From Yamagishiella unicocca (Eukaryota; Chlorophyta; Chlorophyceae; Chlamydomonadales; Volvocaceae): DNA of 64,000 bases. The position numbers were made by a program, and so were the translations under genes. How positions within the stretch are numbered: the first letter of the stretch is position 1; each line of letters starts with the position of its first letter. The notes under the pieces were generated by a model. It saw only the letters and a list, made by a program, of their open reading frames with translations. It ran no database searches and was not told where the DNA came from. Shown here piece by piece: positions 1-11,400 of the stretch. Location: positions 1,086,805-1,150,804 of the forward strand of contig BDSL01000022.1 in NCBI GenBank assembly GCA_003116995.1. The letters run 5' to 3'.

Positions 1-567
1 ACTCCCCCGGGCCCTTGATCGCGTCGGCTTGGGGGGGTGGTGTGAGACCGGTGACACGAATAAAACAGCTGGGGGGGGGCATACAAACCGTTGACACGAA
101 AAGGACAGGACAGTTGGCGCATGCCCGCCCGCCCGCTATCTCTTCAGCAGCGCGACCCGCCGGCATCCCAGCGCCCAGCAGCCGACAGCAAACCCTGCTA
201 ACGGGTTTTTTTCTCCACCCCTTCTCCGCCCTCTCCCCCCCCTCCGCCCCCAGAGTGCTACGACATGGATCGGCAGGGGATCGTGACTCACCATTCGGTA
301 CGGCAGTGGGTTAGCGATCGTAACCCACCCCCCAGGCGTATCACAGCCCTGGGGGTGTCTCCCTGGAGCAAACCTCGGGTTCTGCGGGGGTGATGATGGT
401 GGCCTCTCCTGTACCCGAATGCCTCCGAAACCACAACGCACTAGGAGCGCCACCTAACGCCGCAAGCCAGCCGCCATTCGCTGAGCACGCCGCGCTGCCT
501 CTCCCTCTCTGCCCCTCACGAACCGCAACTAACCACCCAACCGACTCCCAACTCCCAACCGCCGCAG

Positions 568-2241
568 GACATGTACAGCCTGGGGGTGTTGCTTTGGGCC
601 ATGCTTACCGGGAGGCAGCCCTGGAAGGTGCGTGGTTGGCGGTTTATCGTTAGTATTTCGGTTGCCTAGATAGGCCGAGTACCGGCGGCTATCCTCACCG
701 GACGTGGTCCTGAGTCCATGGGCGGCCGAAACGCAGCCACCACCACAGCTGCACCCTGCAACTTTGATGTTGCCCGCGTGCCCAACCATCCAACCAACCA
801 AGACTCCAAACCCTAAACCCTGAAACCCTGAAACCCTACGTAAAATACCCCTCACCCGCCCGGGCCCCAGGATTACTCCATCGCCGCCATTGCTTACAAG
901 GTGGCGGTGCTGGGTGAGCGGCCCCCCCTGGAGCACGTCGGCGAGAGGCGCTGCCCTCCGGCGCTGCATAGCCTAATCTGGCAGTGCTGGGAGGCGGACC
1001 CGCTGCGTCGGCCCGCAGCTGCGGAGGCGGTCAAGGAGCTCCGGAAGCTGCTGCAGCAGCAGCAGCAGCAGCAGCTGCAGCTGCTGCTGCAGGCCCGGGT
1101 AAGGCGACGTGTGTGTTAGTTGGTGGTTAGGGCCTGTCGCTCGCTCGCTGGGGTTGTCGGCGGGTTTCAGGAAGCAGCGAATGAATGAGCCTTAGGACAC
1201 GCACTGCTGCACTCCGCTCTTATCTCCTTCGAGACGTACAGTCTACTCATCCTCTAGCTAGCCAACCGTTTGTAACGGCAAAAACACCGTTGCCGTTACT
1301 TTCACAACCTACAACTAAGTATGCTGGCAGCCGGCGCTCGTGTCTCGGTCGGTCTGCTCCACGAGCGAGCTTCCGTTCCCACCTCCCAAGCCCCCTCCCC
1401 TCAAAACGTCTGTTCTAGACGGTTTTTCTCGCATTCACGGGTCTTCCTCGAAACCCTCCCCTCGCCTTCCTTCCTGCGCCTCAAGCCGCAAGCAAGCAAG
1501 CCGCCTTTTGACGCACCGCCCTACACACCGCCGTACACGCCGCCGTACAAGCAAGCCGCCTTTTGACACGCCGCCGTACACTCGTGTGGCCCTCCCGCCG
1601 CCCTTGCTCGCCTGCAGGCCAGCGAAGGCTCCCCCGGCTGCTGCACCGCCTCGACGGTGGCACCCCGCCTCGGTGAGCCGTCGACGTCACCCGCCCTGAA
1701 GGCGATGCTGTTGGTCCGAAGAGCAACAGCATGCAACGCAGCAGGCGGCGGCGGCGGCGGCAATGCCAGCAACGCTGCGCGAGCGACGGCAGCCTTGGCG
1801 GCAGCGGCAGCGGCCGCCGTCGCTGGGGAGGATGCATCGGGTGCAGAGGGGCTCAGCAGCCGCGGTGCACGTGTGCTGGCTGCCTGTCCAGCACATGGCA
1901 TCAGCGACTGCGGCGCCATCCACGTCGTCGACTCGGAGCCAGCAGACATCCAACGCCCCCTCCGCATGTGTTCGCCTCCGCACGCGCTCCACGCCGACGC
2001 GGCTAGCGCCCGGCCTAGGTCCCGATACGCGGCGGCAGCGGCAGCAGCGCGCCCGGAATGGGGAAGGCAGCCGCCCGCTGCCGGGCCCTATGGCGCCGGC
2101 GAAGGGTTCGACTTGTGGGTCGGGTCAGGGCGCGAGGGCGGCTTGGGGGAGCTGCGATCCGCCTCCTCTGCCTCCGGGCGTACCCATTCGGACCCGGACT
2201 TGACGCGGGAGCTGGAGGGGTTGGAGCTGGAAATCGAGTGA
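568..2241 (+). CDS. Protein kinase, C-terminal part (3 exons, 5' end outside or unresolved)
   Basis: Three exons join in phase 0: 568-627, 871-1098 and 1618-2241 (stop TGA). All introns are GT...AG. The first exon reads as kinase subdomain IX (DMYSLGVLLWAMLTGRQPW). The second covers the end of the C-lobe, with the conserved Trp-Gln-Cys-Trp, then Asp-Pro-Leu-Arg-Arg-Pro of subdomain XI, and then a CAG-encoded glutamine tract (about 1051-1092). The pattern resembles tyrosine-kinase-like or Raf-type Ser/Thr kinases of plants and algae. The last exon (about 207 codons) is Ala/Gly-rich, low in complexity and has no domain I recognise. The ATP-binding lobe and catalytic loop are not visible, so they lie left of the window or in exons I could not find in 1-567. 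An extra small exon between 1099 and 1617 cannot be excluded. The substrate is unknown. I am fairly sure of the kinase call and less sure of the last exon. Confidence 0.72.
808..838 (+). repeat. Telomere-like degenerate CCCTAAA/CCCTGAAA repeats
   Basis: About four consecutive copies of CCCTAAA or CCCTGAAA lie in the intron between the first two kinase exons. They resemble the plant and algal telomere repeat (TTTAGGG) on the complementary strand. Confidence 0.55.
1051..1092 (+). repeat. CAG-rich trinucleotide tract encoding poly-Gln
   Basis: A run of CAG and CTG codons gives an almost pure glutamine stretch with a few leucines at the end of the kinase C-lobe exon. Tracts of this kind are common in volvocine proteins. 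Confidence 0.8.
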
Positions 2242-5200
2242 GCGGCCGGCGGCGGCGGCGGCTTCGAGGAAGGAGCGGGGAGCGGTCGGTAGCAGGCCGT
2301 TTTAGGGTTTTAGGGTTTGTGCAAACGAATCCCAATCGCGGATGCGCTGAGGGGGCTCGGGGGCTCGCTCGGATGGGCTGGGCTGCGCTGAGCAGGGCGG
2401 AGCGCCCCATGGCGGCCTGGCTGGATGGAGGGACCCCACCAGCAGCGCATACAAGGGATTGAGGGCCCTCCTTGGGGCGCGGGGGCGTGTCGAAGAATTT
2501 TTTTGGACTCGCATGGATGTGCATGTGTTTGTCTGTCTGTGTTTTCACATCGTGCATCGTGCGGGACAAGGAGTGCTGCTTGCGTCGCCGGGCACTGGGC
2601 GTTAGGGCTGCGTTCAAGCCAGGCGCCGGGCACTGGGCGTTTACGGCGCCGGAAATGGGATAGCCCAGCCGATCCTCACCCTCCCCCCTACTGGAAACCA
2701 GTTGGTAGGGTATGCGCGGAAAACCCGGGTGGGTCGGCACTGAACTAGGGAAGCTAGTCTGGGGACAGTTGGTGAGGGGGGATGCCGACAGACGATCGTG
2801 CGGGAGGCGGGATTCCCGTGGGCTGCACAATTGGTACAAGGGCTGTTGTGGTGTTGGGGCTGTTGTCACGTCGTGATCGAAATTAGCCGAGCGCAAACCG
2901 GGGCTGGAAGAACAGGTCGGACGTGTGTTGGTCTGTGACTTCATAACCCGTGTGTTGGTCGGTCGGTGAACTTGGCCCCCGGGGGGACCTAAAGGAGCTC
3001 CTCGGGAGGCACTACGCGTCTTAGGCCCTGCCGCGTTCGTTTTACCGGCAGTATGGCCACTGCATGCGGGCATGTGGGCGGAAAGGGGGTGCTCGGCACA
3101 CGAATAGCTGTGTTTCTTGCACCCTAATGATACGGTATGAATGAACCGAATGGGTACCCTAATGTTAAAAGTAGAAAATGAGATGTTTTTTCTCAAAAGG
3201 AGGGGTTACCGGTAATAAAAGGAGGTCGGCCATGGCAGTCGGCCATGTGTGCTGATTGATGGCCGGCAACAAGTACGGGTCTGCACAGGTCTGCACGTGG
3301 CTCTGTGTCTTGACGTACGGCAGCTGGTGAGGTTGCGCAGCTTCCCCTGCTCGTACGATCGCGGATATTACTAGGAAGTCGAATCGCCGCTTCCTTACTT
3401 GTACATGGCGGGATGCCTGATGCCTCCTCGCTCGGTGCGGTGCGGGACACTGTCACGTTGGGGGAACATGCTGTCACATTGCTCCTACCGCTTGTGTAGC
3501 TGTTGCTCAGCGGCGTTTCTCCCTGCGCAGTGAAGCTGACGGCACACTTCATGATCGATCGATGCTTCTCGTCGTGTATTATTTTCCACCATACATGTCC
3601 GCCATCCTACGGCTCGGACAGTTTGGACACTAGGAATGATTTGCTCGCAATTCTTGCCCGCATGACCTGCGTATCGGCACGTGTCTCTGCCGAATTGTGA
3701 CGACTCCCGCTGGCTATGGCGGTGAAACGGTGGATAATTATTATTAGCTTCTTTTCGCGCCGCACGCACCGCGATTCTGCTGTGTGCTGGTCTTGCGTCT
3801 CTATCTACCTGGCTTGCGGGTGATTTGGCTGCCACGTGGACGGCGTGCAGACTGCCAGACGGCGTGCCCCCACCTGGCCCCACCAGGGTCGCACTGCTGC
3901 CAGGCCACGTCACGATCAATTCGTCACGATCATTTAATCACGGTCAATTCGCCATCATCATCGTCATCACACTCTTCAAATCCCCCCTGGGGTGCTGGCT
4001 GCTGCTCTGTTTGGCTGCGGCCTGTCGATTGGTGTTCTGGTGGTTTGCCTCTGTTCCGGTGCACGTCGGCCTCTGTCTACTCCGTCTTCCTCAGTGTCAG
4101 GCGACGTGCCCGATGGTTCTACCTCTTGGTCTGGAACCCACTGTAATCGCTACAACAACTGGGGGCTCAACCCGGGGCTTGGTCCGCCGCTGCGGCGCTG
4201 CATTCAGATATGAACCGAGCGGTATCTGCAGGTCGACAGTTAACTAGTGCAGCTAACTCCCGCCCGATCCCGCCTAGCTAGCTGCCACCGCCACCGCCTG
4301 GCCGCCTAGCCTGGCCGCCCGCCACTGCCTAGCTGCCACCGCAGCATAGTGTTGTAAATAAATGTGATCATTGGCCACGAAGAGGGCTGTTCGAAGAGGG
4401 CTGGCAGGACGAAACAAAACGCGTTGTGCCGCGTCCTTATTTCCCCATACCCAATTCACCGCATAAACTTGTACGATAGAAGCTGTACGGCAGTCACCTG
4501 CAGCTGTCGGCAGCAGCCTGCATACGGAGCACGAGCGAGCCGCCGGCGGGTGAACCCCGCAGCCCCGCCCGCCCGGGATGATCTGTTGCTACGACTGGCT
4601 GCTGGGTTGCCCCCTTCAGCGAGCTCGTTCGCGCGTGGCCGGCCCAGCTGCCTACCCTCCCTCGACCCAACCCCGTAACAGCACGGAGCGTGCCATGCGG
4701 AGCGTGCATAGCAGGATTGCTGCTGCGCCTGCTGCGATGTGCGCCGGCAGGCGCTAGGCCGCCGCTAGCTAGGCCACCGCCACCACCCCCTCACCAGCTA
4801 CCCACGTCGTGCAACCGGGTCTTTTCTCCACCCCCCTACCAGCTCCGCCGGGATTGGTTCCGCGAGTCCCAGCGCAATGCGCCGGGGTCCCCCGATCAGC
4901 ACAACCACCCGCCGCTCACGGCCACCGGCCGCCCGCTCACAGCCCAGTCGAATGGACATAGTCCCACGGTTCCCACCGCTCACGATTGCCCATAGGCCGG
5001 GGTGGCGATGCCAACACAGCATTGAGCAGATTGCTCGCATACAAAAGGGCCACCCGCTGAGCCGTCTATATACTTATGTAATAAGACGTTTACTCCGTCG
5101 TATGAAAGGGAGATACGTACATCGTTGACCGCCAGTCGAATGCTCGAGTATCGGAGATACAGAACATAGGAGAGGCATTGTGTTATATCCGTTGCATAAT

Positions 5201-5440
5201 GGCGTTGATATGAATATTGAAGTTTGCGTTGTTTTGACTATGATCGCGTGTGGGCATGCTTCATTGCAATGCGGGCCCCCCACGATGCCACGAAAAGGAC
5301 GACAAAGACCAGACTGCAAATCCTCATTCGGTCCTTTAACAATAACATAGGTTATACTTTTCCTTGCTAGTTCGCGGCAGGTTTTTTAGTCCTCTCATAC
5401 AGACGTCCGTCTTTGTTTGGCGGCGCGCGCGGATCTACTG
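2242..5440. other. Intergenic / 3' UTR stretch without a recognisable gene
   Basis: No ORF here resembles a known protein, and none has a convincing splice framework. Two perfect TTTTAGGG units lie at 2300-2315. TGTAA polyadenylation-type pentamers on the plus strand occur at 4142-4146, 4353-4357 and 5077-5081, and any of them could end the kinase transcript, but I cannot choose. A 17-base direct repeat (GCCGGGCACTGGGCGTT) occurs twice near 2587-2643. A reverse copy of the dispersed GAACCGG-type repeat lies near 4800-4836. The stretch just upstream of 5445 should contain the eIF3c promoter and 5' UTR, but no clear TATA box was identified. Confidence 0.5.
2300..2315 (+). repeat. Two perfect TTTTAGGG units
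   Basis: This is the octamer used as the telomere repeat in Chlamydomonas. It lies 58 bases after the kinase stop codon and is followed by TTT. Confidence 0.7.
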
Positions 5441-5444
5441 AAAA

Positions 5445-8400
5445 ATGGTGCGGGCGGCCCGCTTGCAGTCTTACAGGCCTTTACATCCTTAGCACACATG
5501 CTGATCATATCTTGTTCTCCTTGCAGTCCAAGTTCTGGGGCCGTAACAGCAGCGATGAGGAGGAGGAGGAGGAGAGCTCCGAGGAGGAGTCCTCAAACGA
5601 GGGCAAGGGCAGCGCCTCCGGCTCCAGCTCCTCGTCCGATGACTCCAGCTCTGGCTCTGGCTCCGATTCTGATTCGGACTCCGACTCCGATGAGGACGGG
5701 CCTAACAAGTGAGCATGCAGCCGCCGTGTTGCCCTTGGTGCGCGGGATCTGCCTGACCAGCGATGCGGCCCCCCGATTTCAGGTTCTTGGCTGGGTCCAG
5801 TGATTCGGATTCAGATGATGATCGCCGCGTGGTGAAGAGCGAAAAGGACAAGAGGATGGGCGAACTGGCGCAGACGGCTGAGGACATTCGGGTGGGTCCG
5901 TTCTCAAGTCCATTAGTAAGGCTATGCATAATGCTTCGCGGACAGGTCCTAGCTCTTCAGCGATTGATTTGCGCATATGGCGGGAGCGGCCGGCGTCACC
6001 CCTGTCGGCTGCGGCGACATACGGTTGCCGCTATCCGTTTTTTGCTATCCACAGAACAAGATGAAGATTAACGACTGGAGCACCATCCAGGAGCTCTTTG
6101 ACGTTCTGAACCAGCGCCTAGAGAAGGCGCGCAAGTTCCTTGTGGGGCCGTCTGTGCCGCGCGTCTATGTAAAGCTCCTCGTTGACCTTGAGGATTTCCT
6201 CAATGAGACGCTGGCCAACAAGGACGTTAAGAAGAAGATGTCGCCGACGAACGCAAAGGCGCTTAACACCATGCGCCAGCGCCTGAAGAAGCACAACGTC
6301 AACTTCGCGGAGCAGATGGCCAAGGTGCGAGGGGCAGCTTCGCATGCAGGGGGGGTGGGTGCAGGCACGAAAGCGTGGGAACTGCACCGGGGCTGACGTG
6401 CAAGCCCCTGGGGGGTGCAATATGTGCCCGACACCGCAACCTCCGCAACCTCCGCGTCTGGCTTTCTCCAGCGCCCGTCCCTGGGCGGCAGCAGCCGCAG
6501 CCACAGTCGCAGCCGCAGCTTCTCCCAGCTCCCGGCCTCCCCAGGTGGTGTGACGCCGCGGGTGTCGGGAACCCAGCCCTCACCCGCCTGGCCTCAGCCC
6601 CCATTTGCTTGCTCGCTCGCTCGCTGCCCGCCCTGCCTGGCGCCGTCAGGCTCGCGAGAACCCCGACGAGGAGGACGAGGAGGATGCGGGCGAGTCGGCG
6701 AGCAGCGAGAGCGAGAGCGGCGACGAGCGGGACGCGGAGGAGCGCAAGCAGCAGCAGCAGTCCAAGGCCAAGGACAAGCTGCTCACCATGGACCCCAAGG
6801 AGATCACCTACGAGATGGTGGCGCGCAAGCTCAGGGAGATCGTGGTGTCCAGGTGGGAGGGGGCGGAGAGGCACAGGGCTGGGTTTGGGTGGTGGTGGGT
6901 TTGGGGGGGACTTGAGGTGGGGGTGGGGGTGAAGCACAGGGCTGGGTTTGGGTGGTGGTGGGGTTGGGGGGAACGTTCGGTGTGGTTTGATGTGTGACTC
7001 AGTTGCCGGGTGTGTGACGCTCAGTTGCCGGGTGTGCTCGTGACTCAACAGTTCGCACCCGTGGCATGGCAGCACCCGAAAGAGCATTGGGCTGACGTGG
7101 AATGACGTGGAATGGGCAATGGGGTGTCTGGCAGCAAGCCGCGGGCGGGCAGTGCAAGGAACGGAGTGGGGCAGAGGTTCCACGGCGGCGGCAGGGGCAG
7201 GGAGGTCGATGAGCCGAACACTCTTAAGGGAGGGGCGGCATCAAGGGAGGGGCGGCATCGCTTGGGGAGCTTGGGGGAAGGGGTGATGCGCGGCTAGGAA
7301 GTCAGGAGAGTATGGGATACAAGCTTCTCGTGTGGGCCTGTGGGGCTTGAAGGGAGTGGCGGAGAAACCGTGGCGTGACCGGTGATGGGAAGCTTCGGGG
7401 GTCGGGGGTGCAGCTGCCAGGGGGTGAGGCGCTGCAACTGGGAATGCGCGATATCCATTTTTTGTTGCAAGCAGCATCGTCGCCGACGGCGGCGCCCAGC
7501 ATCGTCATCGTCGGTGGTGTCCAGCAGGGCGGGCACCCAGCCAGCGCACCGACGCCGTGAATGGGCAGCGCAAGTCGAGCTGTCGAGGAAGGGAAGCCAG
7601 TGTCAGCGACGTAGGGTCTGTCGGCCCCGCGGAGCAAACGACTTGGGAGCTGGCTTCGCACTATGCGGCCCGCTGCTGCCCGCCCGGTGCCATATCCCGC
7701 ACACACCGGTACCCCTCCCCGCATATCGCCCACCCCCTCCCTCCCCCGCCCCCCCCCGCCCCCCTTCCCCCGCGCACGACCCGGTGTCCGAAGGCTATGC
7801 ACCCACTACATTTCCCCAGTCGCTTCACCGGTCCTTGTATTGTAACGGTAACCCCCCTTCCACCGGCGCAGGGGTCGCCGCGGCACCGACAAGCAGGAGC
7901 AGGTTGAGATGCTGACGTACCTGGTGGCTGTGGCTCGCGGCCCCGCTCAGCGCTTCGAGGTGCTGGCGCAGCTGACCAGCAGCCTGTTCGACCTCAACCC
8001 CGGCATGATGGGGCACCTGCAGACGGGGTTGTGGAAGAAGTGCGTCGTGAACCTGCTGGAGATGCTGCGTATCCTGCAGGTGCGGACTGGGGGCTGGGGA
8101 GGGGGAGGGGGCGGGGCGGCAGGAGGGGGCGGGGGAGGGGGCGGGGCGGCAGGAGGGGGAGGGGGCGGGGTGGCAGGAGGCGAGGCGGGAGGGGGGAGGC
8201 GGGGCGGGAGGTGGTCGTTGATTTATGTACTATGCGTTGTCAATATGCGATGGACAGGCGGCGGTGGCGGCTGTGATGGGGCGGAGTCGTAGGGCTCGCG
8301 GGAGGAAGGGGGGAGAAGGGGAGGGGAGAAAGGCGGGGACGATGTAGGGTAGGGAGGTTGCAAACAAGAGCCGGGGGACGCTAACAGGACACCAGGTGGG

Positions 8401-11400
8401 TTGCGGGACCGCCTAGCGGTTGTGTGACGAGTGAGTGTCGTTAGAAGCGCACTGTACTAGTAAAACGAAGTCACCCAGCCCAATCCAGCGATCCAGCGAT
8501 GTTGCACAGTGCGCGACCGGAAACGCGAAGCCCCGCCGTCCAGGCCGGCGACCGAGTGTATGTGTATGGGGCGGGGGGCGTGAGAACCCGGTTGTATGTG
8601 GGGGGAGAGGCTTTGGGTGGCGGCGGGCGGTAGAACGTGCGCTAGCTGAGTCGCTGTCACCGCGCCGGAACCTGGGGTTCCGGCTGGTCACCCTAGCTCA
8701 GCTGGTCACCCTAGCTCAGCTGAGGAAGGGGTGACCACGTGGCTGAGTGGCTGGGGAGGATTCGTCGTCTGGGAGCGGAGAGGGGAGGGGAGAGGGTGTT
8801 GCCGTCATCGTTTAATGCGGAGTTGGCAGCCGGGCTTGTTGGCAAGGCTGTCTGCAGGGAGCCAGGGGGTGGGGAGAGGCCGTCAGTTACACGACGTGGG
8901 AAACGGAGGGGGGGAACTAACCCACGCGGCGGCGGCATGGGGGGGGGCAGAAGCCGGGGGGGGGTACGGAACGCTGTCCTTGTTGGGGAAACTATAAGCC
9001 CTATAGCGAAGGGAGGTACAAGCCCTACACCCCATCATCCGCAGCGGCGGGCTATCGAAGGCCTTATGGACCCCCCCGACATGCCCCCCCCCAACTCTCG
9101 ATTCCTGCGCTGAACCCCTCCCCCGCCTCCCGCCACCCCTCCCGCCACCCCTCCCCCCACCCTTACGCCCCGCCTTCCCTTCACACCCCCAGGACAACCC
9201 CAACATCAAGGTGGATGAGAACGCTGATGCGCTGGAGGAGCGCACAGACCAGCCCGTTGACGGCGCCGATGTGCGGGTGTGGGGCAACGTGGTGGCCTTC
9301 GTGGAGCGACTGGACGACGAGCTGTTCAAGAGCCTGCAGGTGGGGGGGGTAAGGGGAGGGGGCAAGGGGGGGGAGAATGGGGGATCTGCAGGTGGGGGAG
9401 AGGAAGGTCTGCAGGTGGGGTCGGGGGTGAAAAGGGCGGCAGTCGGCTCATGTGTGGCTGGCGAGGGAGGGAGGGAGGGAGCTGGGGGCATAATGGGCGG
9501 TGGGGGGCCGTGTATGTGGGTGGGGGGGGGGCTCGAGGGAAACCCGTGGATGTCCGAAAAAACCGTTTAAAACAGAAGTGGGCCGGGGGCTGGGGGGCCG
9601 GTGCTGAGGACCTTGCTGCCTGAGACATCACAGTCTCTTCCTAGCTGAGGTTTCGTTTTTGCTAAGGTTGACAATTCTAGTGAATTGCTATGATGTCTAA
9701 GAATGTGGAACGGCAGCTCGTGGCGGCCGCTGAGCACCTTGGTGACTTGGATCTTGACGAGGACCTGGCTGCAACTGAGCAGCAGCAAGGTCCGGTCAAG
9801 ATCCAAGTCACCAAGGTGCTCAGCGGCCGCCACGAGCTGCCGTTCCACATTCTTCGACATCATTAGGATTGTCAACCTAAGCGAAAACGAACCCTCAGCT
9901 AGGAAGAGACTGTGATGTCTCAGCCAGCCAGGTCCTCAACAAGGCCCAGAAAAATCAGGAAAGTCGTCTCTATACCAGATGCTACATACATGTCTAAACT
10001 TGGTGGCGTCGTAAGACACTGGTTTGCGGGCAAGCCCCAAACCTTACTGAACCTTATGGAACATCCGCTGTACGGATGACATCATCGCGGGCATGAGCGT
10101 AACAGGCCGTTGCCTGCCTTGAACCCCATAAACATCCATAGACATGTATGTAACGGGTCCTTGCACGTTACATCGCCTTCATTCGGGGTCACGCAGCACC
10201 TTGTGGCCGGGGTCGCGAGCAGTTTGGCTCGCGGGCCTCACCGGCGCCTCCGACTCCTGTTTTCTCTGCCCTCCGTTTCCTATGTCGTGCGACCGGGTCT
10301 ATTCACCCCTCCCCCCTATTCCTCCGCCAGGTCATCGACCCCCACACGCACGAGTACATGGCCCGCCTCAAGGACGAGCCCGTCTACCTGGCGCTGGGAA
10401 CCAAGGTGCTGGAGTACCTCACCCGGTGAGTGTGTGTATGTGGTGGGGGAGGGGGAGAAAGAGGGGGGGTGAGAAAGAAGGGGGGGTAGAAAGAAGGGGG
10501 GGGTGAGAGGGGGGGGAGAAAGAAGGGGGGGAGGGGGAGAGAAGACCCTGTTACACGACAAAGGAAACGGTGTGTCTGTGTGGTGCGGGTGAGGGAGAGG
10601 GGGCCAGGACGGGCGGGCGAGAGGGGTAGGGGCCGGGAGGGAGAAAGGCCGTGGACATCCGACGGTGTGTACGAGGGACGTGCGCTTGGTGGCGTTCGCG
10701 TCGTGAGCTTTATGTTTTAACCGGTGGTCCACACACGTGACGACCTTGGTCGAGCTACCAAAAGACTTTCACCGGCCCACGACCGACTTTTCCTCATCGG
10801 AGCTTTCCTCGTTGGAGCTTGCCTGACCTGCTCTTTCCGGCGCACTTGATCGATCTTGTATCTCGATCTTGTGTCTCAATCTTGTACCTCGATCTTCTAT
10901 ATCGACCTTGTATCTCGATCTTATATATATCGATCTTATATATCTCGATCTTATATATCTCGATCTTATATATCTCGATCTTATCTCTCGATCTGTATCT
11001 CGATCTTGTATATTTCGATCCGCAGGGTCAGCGACCTGCCGGGTAGCGCCAAGGTGGCGCTGCGCCTGGTGGAGCACTTGTACTACAAAACCGACGCGGT
11101 GTACGACGCCATGCGCAAGCTGACGGTCGCGCAGCAGCTGCACGCCAACGCCACCGCCGCCCCCGCCGCCGACGAGGGCGAGGAGGAGGAGCCACTAGCC
11201 AAGGTGGAGGTGCTCGTGCCGGCGGATTACGTCATGGCTGAGAACTGCCACGAGCTGATGAGGTCGCTGGTGGGCGGCGTCATCTTCCGCCACGGGGATG
11301 AGCGCACCAAGGCCCGGGCCATGATGTGCTACATCTACCACAAGGTGCGGGTTGGGGGTGCGGGAGGGGGAGGGGGGAGGGGGGCGGGATGGGGGGGGGG

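Noticed and set aside
2015..3196. A 393-codon open frame on the minus strand over the kinase 3' end
   Set aside because: It is antisense to a supported exon, low in complexity, matches no known family and is typical of open frames in GC-rich DNA.
6299..7183. Minus-strand open frame of 294 codons over eIF3c exons 4-5
   Set aside because: It is antisense to well-supported eIF3c exons and low in complexity.
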